The notes beneath the pieces are model-generated. The model searched no databases and had not been told where the DNA came from. It saw only the letters and a list, made by a program, of their open reading frames with translations. A stretch of 64,000 nucleotides of DNA, taken from positions 682,001 through 746,000 of the forward strand of contig NZ_CP081295.1 of NCBI RefSeq assembly GCF_019711375.1, given 5' to 3'. The stretch is from Qipengyuania aurantiaca (GTDB taxonomy: Bacteria; Pseudomonadota; Alphaproteobacteria; Sphingomonadales; Sphingomonadaceae). Made by a program: the position numbers and the translations under genes. The first letter of the stretch is position 1, and the number at the start of each line of letters is the position of its first letter. Below are positions 1 to 8,469 of this stretch, piece after piece.

Positions 1-602
1 ACACCATCGCCCGCCATGTCAAACAGCATGAAGGTGATGCCCTGATACTTGTTCTGCTTGTCGGTGCGCACGAGGCAGAAGATCCAGTCGGCTTCGTCGG
101 CGTAGGAGGTCCAGATCTTCTGGCCGTTGACGACCCAGTGATCGCCCTTGTCCTCGCCGAAGGTCTGCATCGAGACGAGGTCCGAGCCGCTGCCCGGCTC
201 CGAATAGCCCTGGCACCAGCGGATTTCGCCAGCCGCGATCTCGTTGAGAAAGCGCTTCTTCTGGCCTTCGGTGCCGAAGTGCAGCAGCGCCGGGCCGAGC
301 ATCCAGATGCCGAAGCTGGACAGCGGCGGGCGCGCGCCGATGCGGGCCATTTCCTGCCGCAGCACCTTGCCCTCGGCAGGCGAAAGGCCGGCCCCGCCAT
401 ATTCCTTGGGCCATTCGGGAACAGTGTAGCCCTTGTCGCGGCACACTTCGAACCACGCCTTTTGTGCGTCGTTCTTGAAGGTCGCGTTGCGGCCGCCCCA
501 GTAGACATCGGCCTCGTCGCGGACGGGCTTGCGCATTTCGGGGGGGCAATTGGCTTCGAGCCATACGCGCGTTTCGGCGCGGAAGCTTTCCAGATCGGAC
601 AT
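1..602 (-). CDS. Acyl-CoA dehydrogenase, N-terminal part (runs off the left edge)
   Basis: Read on the minus strand from an ATG at 602, the frame is open to the window edge and gives about 200 residues. It begins MSDLESFRAETRVWLEANCP, and around residue 135 carries the family signature GYSEPGSGSDL, followed by the substrate/FAD-contacting stretch VNGQKIWTSYADEADW. These are the N-terminal helical and middle beta domains of a flavin acyl-CoA dehydrogenase, which introduces an alpha-beta double bond in an acyl-CoA. The C-terminal catalytic half lies outside the window. The gene diverges from the SDR gene at 773, and an operator-like palindrome lies 30 bp upstream of its start. Substrate unknown; terpenoid, steroid or branched acyl-CoA use is possible for this group. 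Confidence 0.88.
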   Translation of the reverse strand, partial: MSDLESFRAETRVWLEANCPPEMRKPVRDEADVYWGGRNATFKNDAQKAWFEVCRDKGYTVPEWPKEYGGAGLSPAEGKVLRQEMARIGARPPLSSFGIWMLGPALLHFGTEGQKKRFLNEIAAGEIRWCQGYSEPGSGSDLVSMQTFGEDKGDHWVVNGQKIWTSYADEADWIFCLVRTDKQNKYQGITFMLFDMAGDG

Positions 603-631
603 GACCGACTCCTCTCTCAGATCTCCTCGGT

Positions 632-645
632 TGACGTTTACGTTA
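632..645. promoter_or_regulatory. Operator-like inverted repeat, copy 1
   Basis: The sequence TGACGT-TT-ACGTTA is a 6-2-6 inverted repeat with one mismatch between arms, 30 bp upstream of the acyl-CoA dehydrogenase start at 602. A second copy with the same architecture lies at 711-724. The form (ACGT-N2-ACGT core) resembles operators described for MerR-family LiuR-type regulators of acyl-CoA catabolism, but the regulator is not in this window and the assignment is inference. Confidence 0.4.
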
Positions 646-710
646 GGGTGATTCGCGAGGCTCCCGCAAGGGCGATCATGATGAAGCGCCATGCCGTAGC
701 GTCAGGCGGT

Positions 711-724
711 TTGCGTTGACGTAA
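711..724. promoter_or_regulatory. Operator-like inverted repeat, copy 2
   Basis: TTGCGT-TG-ACGTAA is a 6-2-6 inverted repeat with one arm mismatch, 48 bp upstream of the SDR start at 773. Together with copy 1 it brackets the divergent promoter region, as expected if one regulator controls both the acyl-CoA dehydrogenase and the operon on the other strand. Confidence 0.4.
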
Positions 725-772
725 GGGGCGGCGCGCCTAAGCTTGGAGCCAGCATTTCCGGGAGAGAGACCG

Positions 773-1624
773 ATGCGTTTTGACGGCAAGACCGTGATCA
801 TTACCGGTGCGGCATCCGGCATCGGCGCGGAGGCTGTGCGGCTTTTCGCCAGCGAAGGCGCGGTGGTCTACGCCTCCGATATCGATGACGAAGGCGGCAA
901 GGCGCTCGAAAGCGAAACGCAAGGCGATGTGCGATACCGCCATTGCGATGTGTACAGCACCGACGACATCCGCCAGCTGATGGACGGCGCGGCGGCCGAG
1001 ACCGGCGGGATCGACACGGTCTTCAACAACGCCGGCGCCGGAGGCACACGCGCGCCCATCGACGAGGTCGAGCCCGAGGACTGGGACCGCACGATGGACC
1101 TGCTCCTGCGCTCGGTCGCTTTCGGCATCCGCTACGCCGTGCCGCACATGAAGGGACGCAAGGGCGCGAGTATCGTCAACGTCTCCAGCGTGGCGGCGGT
1201 GGGTCCGGGCTATTCGCCGACCACTTATGCCGTTGCCAAGGCAGGCGTGCTCCACCTCACCAAATGCGCGGCGACCGACCTCGCACGCCACGGCATCCGC
1301 GTGAACGCGGTGCAGCCCGGCTTCATCAACACCAACATCTTCACCTCCTCGATGGAGATGCCGGAAGATATGGTGCACATGGCCAAGGCGGCCATCGCGC
1401 AGATGTCGTCCAACGCCCAGCCCGTCGCCCGCGGCGGCCAGCCGCGCGACATTGCCGAGGCGGTGGCCTTCCTCGCCAGCGACGCGGCCAGCTTCATGAC
1501 CGGCGCATCCATGCTGGTCGACGGCGGCATCACCCTTGGCCCGCGCCACAGCTGGGACCCCGACACGCCGACGATGTTCGAAGCGCTTGAAGCGATGGAG
1601 AAACAGGCCCAGAGCGGCGGCTGA
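773..1624 (+). CDS. Short-chain dehydrogenase/reductase (SDR, classical)
   Basis: 283 residues. The NAD(P)-binding glycine motif TGAASGIG is at residues 11-18, NNAG at 85-88, the catalytic Ser near 138, and YAVAK with Tyr152 and Lys156. The C-terminal LVDGGIT is typical of FabG-like SDRs. It should oxidise or reduce a hydroxyl/keto group on a small substrate, probably an acyl-CoA or alcohol intermediate. I chose the ATG at 773 (preceded by GGGAGAGAGA) over one 30 bp upstream because the shorter start places the Rossmann strand at the N-terminus. The stop overlaps the next start as ATGA, so this is the first gene of a coupled five-gene catabolic operon. Confidence 0.9.
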   Translation: MRFDGKTVIITGAASGIGAEAVRLFASEGAVVYASDIDDEGGKALESETQGDVRYRHCDVYSTDDIRQLMDGAAAETGGIDTVFNNAGAGGTRAPIDEVEPEDWDRTMDLLLRSVAFGIRYAVPHMKGRKGASIVNVSSVAAVGPGYSPTTYAVAKAGVLHLTKCAATDLARHGIRVNAVQPGFINTNIFTSSMEMPEDMVHMAKAAIAQMSSNAQPVARGGQPRDIAEAVAFLASDAASFMTGASMLVDGGITLGPRHSWDPDTPTMFEALEAMEKQAQSGG

Positions 1625-3114
1625 TGGCATTCGTTCAAGGTCCCCTTTCCCAGCGGCTGAAGATCGTCCACGGCTTCGGGTCGATGGCCTTTGGCGTGAA
1701 GGACCTTGGTTTCAGCTTCTTCCTGCTGATCTTCTACAACCAGGTGCTTGGCATGGACGCGCGGCTGGTCAGCCTCGCGCTTCTTATCGCCCTGCTGGTC
1801 GACGCGGTTGTCGATCCCATCATCGGCAATCTGTCCGACCGCACCTATACGCGCTGGGGGCGTCGCCTGCCCTGGCTCTACCTCGCCCCGGTGCCGCTCG
1901 CGGTCATGTGGGTGCTCTTGTGGCATCCGCCCGGCGGGGAGGCTCCGGGCTTCTTCGGCCTGATCGCTATCGCCGTAGGCGTGCGCATCCTGCTCTCCGC
2001 CTGCGAGGTTCCCTCGATCAGCCTCGTGCCCGAGATCACGCAGGATTACGACGACCGCACCACGCTGTTCCGCTACCGTTTCCTGTCCGGCTGGCTGGGG
2101 GGCATCGTAATGATGATCCTCGCCTATACCGTCTTCATGTCGGGCCCCGACGGGCTGCTCCAGCAAGAAGGCTATTTCGGCTTCGCCATCTTCGGCGCGG
2201 CGCTGATGGTGCTCTCGGTAGTGGGCTCGGCGCTGGGCCAGCACCGCCTCGTTGCTCACTGGCCCGAACAGCGTCCCGCCCCCTTTTCCCTGCGCGGAGC
2301 CTTTGACGAGATATTCGACGCCTTTTCGGAAAAGAGCTTCCTCATCTTCGCCGCCGGCGCGCTGGCAGCCTACGTCAATCAGGGGATGACCTTTTCCATC
2401 TCCAACTACCTCAACGTTTTTGTCTGGCAGCTCGACCAGCCGCTGCTCGATGGTGGCCCCGATTGGTTCACCGGCCTGCTCGGCTATGCCCTCACCCTAT
2501 TCCTGTCGGTCGTGCTGATGTTCTTCGTGGTCGGCCAGATGCACCGCGCCTGGGGCAAGGCGAAGAGCGCGGCGATCGGTGCCTATGCCAGCATCATCCT
2601 CGGCCTCACGCCCTATTTCCTTCTGCTTGGAGGGTTGTGGCCCGAAGTCGGTACGGCGGCGTCCACCTTCGGTTTTCTCGGCATGCTCCTGTTTGCGAAC
2701 ATGTTTGGCGTGGTCATGATGATTTCGGCCACCTCGATGATTGCCGAGATCGTCGAGGCGTTCGAGGAGCGCACGCACCGCCGCGCCGAAGGAGCCTTCT
2801 ATTCGGGCAACTGGCTGATCCAGAAATGCGCAACCGGTCTCGGCATCTTCGTCACCGGCCAAATCGTGGCTGCCGCGCAGCTGCCCGATGGCGCTCGCGC
2901 CGGCAGCGTTGCGCCGGGCGTGCTGTCCGACATGATTCTTTATTATGCCTGCGCGGCAATCGTGCTGGCGGTGCTGGCCGCCTTCTGGCTTGGCCGGTTT
3001 CCGATCAGCCGGGAGGAACACGAAGCGCGTTTGCAGACCCTCGCTCAGCGCCGCGCGAACGTAATTGACGCTGCGGCACGCGGGGATGTCGATGCAGGCA
3101 CCGTCGTGCCCTGA
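1624..3114 (+). CDS. MFS transporter of the glycoside-pentoside-hexuronide:cation symporter type
   Basis: 496 residues with about twelve hydrophobic segments. The N-terminal half carries the pattern VDPIIGNLSDRTYTRWGRRL, the characteristic GPH-family loop between helices 2 and 3 (D-P-x-x-G-x-x-S-D-R...R-x-G-R-R). Such proteins cotransport sugars or organic anions with Na+ or H+ across the inner membrane; in sphingomonads relatives often sit in aromatic or terpenoid catabolic clusters. It overlaps the SDR gene by ATGA, so translation is probably coupled and it likely imports the substrate of this operon. Substrate not deducible. There is an 87-bp gap before the next gene. Confidence 0.85.
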   Translation: MAFVQGPLSQRLKIVHGFGSMAFGVKDLGFSFFLLIFYNQVLGMDARLVSLALLIALLVDAVVDPIIGNLSDRTYTRWGRRLPWLYLAPVPLAVMWVLLWHPPGGEAPGFFGLIAIAVGVRILLSACEVPSISLVPEITQDYDDRTTLFRYRFLSGWLGGIVMMILAYTVFMSGPDGLLQQEGYFGFAIFGAALMVLSVVGSALGQHRLVAHWPEQRPAPFSLRGAFDEIFDAFSEKSFLIFAAGALAAYVNQGMTFSISNYLNVFVWQLDQPLLDGGPDWFTGLLGYALTLFLSVVLMFFVVGQMHRAWGKAKSAAIGAYASIILGLTPYFLLLGGLWPEVGTAASTFGFLGMLLFANMFGVVMMISATSMIAEIVEAFEERTHRRAEGAFYSGNWLIQKCATGLGIFVTGQIVAAAQLPDGARAGSVAPGVLSDMILYYACAAIVLAVLAAFWLGRFPISREEHEARLQTLAQRRANVIDAAARGDVDAGTVVP

Positions 3115-3201
3115 GATTTTCTTGCGAGAAAGGGCTTGGCGCGAGGCGTCGCCCTATGCCAGTTTCAAGCCGAAACGGATTTTGAGAGAGAGGACATACC
3201 C

Positions 3202-4554
3202 ATGGATTTCGAACCCACCGAACGGCAAGTCTACTGGCGCGACCGGGTGAAGAACTTCATCGAGGACCATGTCCGCCCCGCGGTCCCGACCTACAAGCAG
3301 CAGGACGCCGAAGGCGAACGCTGGAAGGTCATCCAGGTGGTCGAGGATTTGAAGGCCAAGGCCAAGGACCAGGGTATCTGGAACCTCTTCATGCCACCGC
3401 GCAACGACGGCCACCACCATGTCGACGAGACCTATGACTTCGAAGGCCCCGGCCTCACCAATCTCGAATACGCGCTCTGCGCCGAAGAGATGGGCCGCAT
3501 CGGCTTTGCCTCGGAAGTCTTCAACTGCTCCGCGCCCGACACCGGCAATATGGAAGTGTTCCATCGCTACGGCACGCGCGAACAGAAGGAGGAATGGCTG
3601 ACTCCGCTGATGAACGGCGAGATCCGTTCGGCCTTCCTCATGACCGAGCCTTTCACCGCCTCGTCCGACGCGACCAATATCGAAACGCGCATCGAGCGTG
3701 ACGGCGACGAATATGTCATCAACGGCCGCAAATGGTGGTCCTCGGGCGTGGGCGATCCGCGTTGCAAGGTCGCCATCGTCATGGGCAAGACGGATTTCTC
3801 GGCAGGCCGCCATGCGCAGCAGTCGATGATCCTCATGCCCATGGACGCCAAGGGCGTGAAGGTCCTGCGCCATCTCCCTGTCTTCGGCTATGACGACGCG
3901 CCGCACGGCCACATGGAAGTCGAGCTGACCGATGTCCGCGTGCCGGTCACCAATATGCTGCTGGGCGAAGGCCGCGGCTTCGAGATCGCGCAGGGCCGCC
4001 TCGGCCCGGGCCGCATCCATCACTGCATGCGCACCATCGGTGTCGCCGAGGAAGCGCTCGCCAAGATGTGCCAGCGCCTGCAGGAGCGCGAAGCCTTCGG
4101 CAAGCCGATCTACAAGCACTCGGTCTGGGAAGAGCGCGTGGCGCGCGCCCGCATCGATATCGACATGACGCGCCTCCTCTGCCTCAAGGCCGCCGACATG
4201 ATGGACAAGGTCGGCAACAAGAGCGCCAAGCAGGAAATCGCCATGATCAAGGTGCAGGCGCCGAACATGGCGCTGAAGATCATCGACGATGCGATCCAGG
4301 CCCATGGCGGCGGCGGCGTCTCCGACGATTACGGCCTCGCCAACGCCTACGCCCACCAGCGCACGCTTCGCCTGGCGGATGGCCCGGACGAGGTCCACGC
4401 CCGCTCGATCGCGCGGATGGAATTTGCCAAGCACATGCCCAAGGAAGGGCCGACCTCAAACGCGCTTCGCGGCGGTAACGCCCAATCGGCCAGCGCCGGC
4501 AGCGCGGCGGCTTCGGCCGGCATGAGCAGCGGAGACGTGGGGGCCACGCGCTGA
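3202..4554 (+). CDS. Acyl-CoA dehydrogenase, ACAD10/ACAD11-like
   Basis: 450 residues. Around residues 148-160 it reads [14 protein letters not shown], and then [17 protein letters not shown]. This A-S-S-D-A-T-N-I version of the flavin/substrate loop is characteristic of ACAD10/11-type enzymes rather than ordinary beta-oxidation dehydrogenases. The last 35 residues are an Ala/Ser/Gly-rich tail. The start at 3202 follows a GAGAGAGAGGA ribosome binding site; a longer in-frame start at 3136 would add 22 residues unlike the family. It overlaps the alcohol dehydrogenase gene by ATGA and is two genes from an APH-fold kinase. In ACAD11 and in the Pseudomonas Lva pathway such a kinase/dehydrogenase pair converts 4-hydroxyacyl-CoA through a 4-phospho intermediate. 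Confidence 0.88.
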   Translation: MDFEPTERQVYWRDRVKNFIEDHVRPAVPTYKQQDAEGERWKVIQVVEDLKAKAKDQGIWNLFMPPRNDGHHHVDETYDFEGPGLTNLEYALCAEEMGRIGFASEVFNCSAPDTGNMEVFHRYGTREQKEEWLTPLMNGEIRSAFLMTEPFTASSDATNIETRIERDGDEYVINGRKWWSSGVGDPRCKVAIVMGKTDFSAGRHAQQSMILMPMDAKGVKVLRHLPVFGYDDAPHGHMEVELTDVRVPVTNMLLGEGRGFEIAQGRLGPGRIHHCMRTIGVAEEALAKMCQRLQEREAFGKPIYKHSVWEERVARARIDIDMTRLLCLKAADMMDKVGNKSAKQEIAMIKVQAPNMALKIIDDAIQAHGGGGVSDDYGLANAYAHQRTLRLADGPDEVHARSIARMEFAKHMPKEGPTSNALRGGNAQSASAGSAAASAGMSSGDVGATR

Positions 4555-5642
4555 TGGCCAAGGCAGCGATACTGGAGCAGGTCGGCGGCCTCACCATCGG
4601 CGAGGTCGAGCTAGCCGATCCGGGTCCGCACGAGGTCCTGATCGACACCAAGGCCTGCGGGCTGTGCCATTCGGACCTCCACTTCATCGACGGCGCCTAT
4701 CCGCATCCCCTCCCCGCCATTCCCGGCCACGAGGCCGCCGGCGTCGTCCGCGCGGTCGGGAGCGAAGTGAAAACGGTGAAGCCCGGCGACCACGTGGTCT
4801 CCTGCCTCTCCGCCTTCTGCGGCCACTGCGAATTCTGCGTCACCGGCCGCATGGCGCTGTGCATGGGGGCGGACACGCGCCGCCCGCAGACCGCCGCGCC
4901 GCGGATCATGCGCGCCGACGGCAGCGCGCCGGTCGCCCAGATGCTCAACCTGTCGGCCTTCTGCGAACAGATGCTGATTCACGAGCACGCCTGTGTCGCT
5001 ATCGACAAGGACATGCCGCTCGACCGGGCGGCCGTGATCGGCTGCGCGGTGACGACGGGGGCGGGCGCGATTTTCAATGCCTGCTCGGTCGTGCCGGGCG
5101 AGGCGGTGGCCGTGGTCGGCTGCGGCGGGGTTGGCCTTGCCGCAATCAACGCGGCGAAGATCACCGGCGCGGGCAAGGTCATCGCCATCGATCCGATCCC
5201 CGAAAAGCGCGCGCTTGCCGAGACGCTGGGCGCAACCCACACGGTCGACGCCATGGCCGATGACGCCGTCGAGCAGGTGATGAAGATCACCGGCGGCGGT
5301 GTGCACCATGCTATCGAGGCGGTAGGTCGTCAGGCTTCGGCGGACCTCGCCGTGAAGATCCTGCGCCGCGGCGGCACCGCCACCATCCTCGGCATGATGC
5401 CACTTGACTGCAAGGTGGGCCTCGGCGCGATGGACCTCCTGTCGGGCAAGAAGCTCCAGGGCGCGATCATGGGGATGAACCACTTCCCCGTCGACCTGCC
5501 GCGTCTCGTCGACTTCTACCTGCGCGGCCTGCTCGATCTCGACACGATCATCGCCGAGCGCATCCCGCTCGAAGAGATCAACGAGGGCTTCGAGAAGATG
5601 AAACAGGGCACGTCCGCCCGCAGCGTGGTGGTGTTCGACTGA
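4554..5642 (+). CDS. Zinc-dependent alcohol dehydrogenase (MDR family)
   Basis: 362 residues. The N-terminal GroES-like domain has the catalytic zinc ligands Cys38 (in CGLCHSD) and His59-Glu60 (GHE), and a structural zinc lobe with Cys89, Cys92, Cys95 and Cys103. The Rossmann motif VVGCGGVGLAAI starts near residue 186, followed by an acidic residue in VIAID, which favours NAD+. Similar proteins oxidise primary or secondary alcohols or hydroxymethyl intermediates. It is coupled to both neighbours by 4-bp overlaps, which puts it in the same pathway as the acyl-CoA dehydrogenase and kinase-like protein. Substrate not deducible. Confidence 0.88.
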   Translation: MAKAAILEQVGGLTIGEVELADPGPHEVLIDTKACGLCHSDLHFIDGAYPHPLPAIPGHEAAGVVRAVGSEVKTVKPGDHVVSCLSAFCGHCEFCVTGRMALCMGADTRRPQTAAPRIMRADGSAPVAQMLNLSAFCEQMLIHEHACVAIDKDMPLDRAAVIGCAVTTGAGAIFNACSVVPGEAVAVVGCGGVGLAAINAAKITGAGKVIAIDPIPEKRALAETLGATHTVDAMADDAVEQVMKITGGGVHHAIEAVGRQASADLAVKILRRGGTATILGMMPLDCKVGLGAMDLLSGKKLQGAIMGMNHFPVDLPRLVDFYLRGLLDLDTIIAERIPLEEINEGFEKMKQGTSARSVVVFD

Positions 5643-6727
5643 TGGCAGAGACTGGCATGCCCGAGATCGATTTCGACAAGGAAATGGTCGGCACCATAGA
5701 AGTGCCCGAGCGCGACCAGATGGACCTGGACGCGCTGACCGCGTGGTTCGAGGCTAATGTCGAGGGTTTCGAAGGTCCGATCTCCTATTCGAAGTTCAAG
5801 GGCGGCCAGTCGAACCCGACCTACCGCATCGACACGCCGGGACGCTCCTATGTCCTGCGCCGCCAGCCCTTCGGCAAGTTGCTGCCCAGCGCCCATGCGG
5901 TGGACCGCGAATACGCCGCCATGTCCGCGCTGGGGCCGACCGGTTTCCCCGTGCCGAAGACCTATGGCCTTTGCGAGGACCCGGAGGTGATCGGCAGCAA
6001 GTTCTTCGTCATGGGCCTCGCCGATGGACGCAGCCTGTGGAACGGCGCCCTGCCCAACAACACGCCGGACGAGCGCCGCGAAATCTACAACGCCATGATC
6101 GACACCATGGCCGACCTCCATTTGCGCAAGCCGGAGGAAATCGGCCTCGGTGATTACGGCAAGCCGACCGATTATTGCGCGCGCCAGATCGCCCGCTGGT
6201 CGAAGCAGTACAAGCTCTCCGAGACCGAGCACATGGAGAAGATGGAGCGGCTGATCGAATGGCTGCCGCAGACCATTCCGCCGCAGCACGAGAGCAGCGT
6301 GGTCCATGGCGACTACCGGCTCGACAATCTCATCTTCGAGAAGGACGCCAACAAGGTCCTCGCCGTGCTCGACTGGGAGCTCTCGACGCTGGGCGATCCG
6401 ATCGCCGACTTCAGCTATCTCATGCTCAACTGGCACAACCCGGCCGACGGGCGTGCGGGCGTGCTCGGCCTCGATCTCGAAGCGCTGGGCATTCCCTCGC
6501 AGGACGAAGCGGTGGAACGCTATGTCGCGCGCACCGGCTATCCCGTGCCGCCGATGGACTGGTATTTCGCCTACAACCTCTTCCGGCTGGCAGGCATCAT
6601 GCAGGGCATCAAGAAGCGCGTGATCGACGGCACCGCCTCCAGCGCCCACGCCAAGGCGATGAGCGAACGCGTCGGCCCGCTGGTCGACCGCGCCTATGAG
6701 TTCGCGCGCGCCGCGGGGATGGACTAG
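5642..6727 (+). CDS. APH-fold phosphotransferase (ACAD10/11-kinase/LvaA-like)
   Basis: 361 residues of the aminoglycoside phosphotransferase/choline kinase fold. The catalytic loop VVHGDYRLDNLIF lies near residue 220 (HGD with the Asp base and a later Asn), and the Mg2+-binding LDWELSTLGDP follows near 245. In family terms this is the COG3173-type kinase found fused or adjacent to acyl-CoA dehydrogenases, not an antibiotic resistance enzyme. Known relatives phosphorylate the hydroxyl of 4-hydroxyacyl-CoA. Its start overlaps the alcohol dehydrogenase stop (TGATG). It is the last gene of the operon; no clear terminator follows. Confidence 0.87.
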   Translation: MAETGMPEIDFDKEMVGTIEVPERDQMDLDALTAWFEANVEGFEGPISYSKFKGGQSNPTYRIDTPGRSYVLRRQPFGKLLPSAHAVDREYAAMSALGPTGFPVPKTYGLCEDPEVIGSKFFVMGLADGRSLWNGALPNNTPDERREIYNAMIDTMADLHLRKPEEIGLGDYGKPTDYCARQIARWSKQYKLSETEHMEKMERLIEWLPQTIPPQHESSVVHGDYRLDNLIFEKDANKVLAVLDWELSTLGDPIADFSYLMLNWHNPADGRAGVLGLDLEALGIPSQDEAVERYVARTGYPVPPMDWYFAYNLFRLAGIMQGIKKRVIDGTASSAHAKAMSERVGPLVDRAYEFARAAGMD

Positions 6728-6775
6728 CGCGCCCACGCTGCTAACGACCTCTCCGCATTCAATACGGAGACCAGC

Positions 6776-7600
6776 ATGAGCGCCGACCTCGAAAACCGCA
6801 TCGAAGCCGCGTGGGAAGACCGCGCCAACGTAACGCCGCAATCGAGCGACGTGCGCGAGGCGGTGAATGCTGCGCTGGCGATGCTCGACAGCGGAACGGG
6901 CCGGGTCGCCGAGCCCGACGGCAAGGGGGGCTGGACGGTCAACCAGTGGCTCAAGAAAGCCGTGCTCCTCTCCTTCCGCCTCAACGACAACCGCGTCATG
7001 GATGGCGGCAGCGCTGGCCACCCTGCCTTCGACAAGGTGCCCAGCAAGTTCGCCGGATGGGACGGTGCGCGCTTCCGCGAAGCCGGCTTCCGCGTCGTGC
7101 CCGGCGCCGTGGCCCGTGAAGGGGCCTATATCGCCCCCGGCTGCGTGCTAATGCCGAGCTTCGTCAACATCGGCGCTTATGTCGGCAAGGGTACCATGGT
7201 CGACACCTGGGCCAGCATCGGCTCCTGCGCCCAGATCGGCGAGAATTGCCATATCTCGGCAGGTGCAGGCATCGGCGGCGTGCTCGAACCGATGCAGGCC
7301 AACCCGACCATCATCGGGGATAATTGCTTCATCGGCGCGCGTTCGGAAATCGTGGAAGGCGTGATCGTCGGCGAAGGCTGCGTCGTCTCGATGGGCGTCT
7401 TCATCACCCAGTCGACCAAGATCGTCTATCGCGACACGGGTGAAGTCATCCGCGGCTACCTGCCGCCCTTCTCCGTGGTTGTACCCGGCACACTGCCCGG
7501 CAAGGACGGCGGTCCCGGCCTCGCCTGCGCGGTGATCGTGAAGACGGTGGACGCGCAAACGCGCGAGAAGACCGGTATCAACGACCTCCTGCGCGATTAA
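6776..7600 (+). CDS. dapD: 2,3,4,5-tetrahydropyridine-2,6-dicarboxylate N-succinyltransferase
   Basis: 274 residues, the normal length for DapD. The N-terminal helical domain is followed by left-handed beta-helix hexapeptide repeats (about residues 105-220), including [20 protein letters not shown] and the family stretch [10 protein letters not shown]. The C-terminus has [10 protein letters not shown]. It transfers succinyl from succinyl-CoA to tetrahydrodipicolinate in the lysine/meso-DAP pathway, in the cytoplasm. It follows the catabolic operon by 48 bp with its own ribosome binding site (ACGGAGA), and is probably independently expressed. Confidence 0.97.
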   Translation: MSADLENRIEAAWEDRANVTPQSSDVREAVNAALAMLDSGTGRVAEPDGKGGWTVNQWLKKAVLLSFRLNDNRVMDGGSAGHPAFDKVPSKFAGWDGARFREAGFRVVPGAVAREGAYIAPGCVLMPSFVNIGAYVGKGTMVDTWASIGSCAQIGENCHISAGAGIGGVLEPMQANPTIIGDNCFIGARSEIVEGVIVGEGCVVSMGVFITQSTKIVYRDTGEVIRGYLPPFSVVVPGTLPGKDGGPGLACAVIVKTVDAQTREKTGINDLLRD

Positions 7601-7621
7601 CGGTGCCCCTTCGGCGCAAGG

Positions 7622-7646
7622 GGAACATTCGCCAAGCCTGACCGTA
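7622..7646 (+). promoter_or_regulatory. EcfG (general stress) promoter-like element
   Basis: GGAAC at 7622-7626 is followed after exactly 16 bases by CGTA at 7643-7646. The alphaproteobacterial EcfG consensus is GGAAC-N16/17-CGTT, so the match has one deviation in the -10. It lies 47 bp upstream of the first gene of the small-protein cluster. A catalase promoter at 63427 has the same CGTA variant. Inference until a transcription start is mapped. Confidence 0.5.
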
Positions 7647-7693
7647 GAACTGCCTGAAACCCGCGGGATCGCGATAACAGGGAGTATTGATAC

Positions 7694-8020
7694 GTGCACA
7701 AGGAAGGCGACGAAATCCACGTCACCGATACGGAGGCCAGCGGCGGCTCGAAAGAGGGCGTCGTGCGCTGGGTCCTGCTCGGCGGGCTCGTGCTCGCGGT
7801 CATCCTGATGTCGGTCGTCTGGATCATTCCGGCGATGATGCAGGGCGATGTCGAGGAAGAGGCCACGGTCAGCGGCGAAATCCAGTCGATGGAAGAGGAC
7901 GGCGACGGCACCGACAGCATCGTCGGCGTGCCCAGCGAAACCGACCTTGGCGACGACGCCGTCGCCACGCCCGAAGACCAGACCACCACCGAAGACGGCA
8001 TCGAGGTCATCGAAAACTAA
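7694..8020 (+). CDS. Small single-pass membrane protein, function unknown
   Basis: 108 residues from a GTG start at 7694, preceded by AACAGGGAG. One hydrophobic segment at about residues 24-46 (WVLLGGLVLAVILMSVVWII) is flanked by a hydrophilic N-terminus and a strongly acidic Glu/Asp/Thr-rich C-terminal tail of about 60 residues, probably periplasmic or exposed. I recognise no family. It is the first gene after the EcfG-like promoter at 7622 and 24 bp ahead of the DUF2945 gene, so a stress-related membrane role is a contextual guess only. Confidence 0.7.
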   Translation: MHKEGDEIHVTDTEASGGSKEGVVRWVLLGGLVLAVILMSVVWIIPAMMQGDVEEEATVSGEIQSMEEDGDGTDSIVGVPSETDLGDDAVATPEDQTTTEDGIEVIEN

Positions 8021-8044
8021 ACGCAGAACTTTTGGAGAGGTCGC

Positions 8045-8278
8045 ATGAGCAATTCGAACAGCTACCAATCGGACCAGTACGTCAAATGGAACTGGGGCAA
8101 TGGCGAAGGCCATGGCCAGATCAAGGAGCGGTTCGAACGCGAAGTGACCCGCACCCTCCAGGGCAGCGAAGTCACCAAGGACGGTGACGAGGACAACCCT
8201 GCCTACCTCATCAAGCAGGAAGACGGGGACGAGGTCCTCAAGCGCGGCAGCGAACTTTCGGCCTGGGACAAGGACTGA
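8045..8278 (+). CDS. DUF2945 (hypervirulence-associated TUDOR-domain) family protein
   Basis: 77 residues with the family core VKWNWGNGEGHGQIKERFER and EDNPAYLIKQEDGDEVLKRGSEL. The family is a single small beta-barrel resembling Tudor/SH3 folds; function unestablished, with frequent occurrence in stress-response gene sets of soil and aquatic bacteria. A strong ribosome binding site (TTGGAGAGG) precedes the ATG. The stop overlaps the next start as TGATG. Cytoplasmic, no signal or membrane segment. Confidence 0.85.
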   Translation: MSNSNSYQSDQYVKWNWGNGEGHGQIKERFEREVTRTLQGSEVTKDGDEDNPAYLIKQEDGDEVLKRGSELSAWDKD

Positions 8279-8469
8279 TGCCCAAGGCATCAAGCAAGGC
8301 GCAGCAGCAGGCTGCAGGCGCCGCCCTGTCCGCCAAGCGGGGTGAGACCAAGGTTGGCGACCTGCAGGGCGCGTCCAAGGACATGTACGACAGCATGAGC
8401 GAGAGCGAGCTTGAGGACATGGCCTCGACCGACCGCTCCGACCTGCCGGAAACCGCGGATAACGACTGA
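8278..8469 (+). CDS. DUF3008 family protein
   Basis: 63 residues, strongly hydrophilic. The conserved pattern SKAQQQAAGAALSAKRGE followed by GASKDMYDSMSESELEDMAS identifies the DUF3008 family, usually annotated only by that name. Likely intrinsically flexible and cytoplasmic. Coupled to both neighbours (shared TGATG at each end), so it is certainly cotranslated with the DUF2945 and DUF3140 proteins. Confidence 0.82.
   Translation: MPKASSKAQQQAAGAALSAKRGETKVGDLQGASKDMYDSMSESELEDMASTDRSDLPETADND

Noticed and set aside
5642..6727. Annotating the APH-fold gene as an aminoglycoside resistance gene
   Set aside because: Its context (overlapping acyl-CoA and alcohol dehydrogenases) and LDWE/HGD pattern fit ACAD-associated kinases; antibiotic resistance is unsupported.
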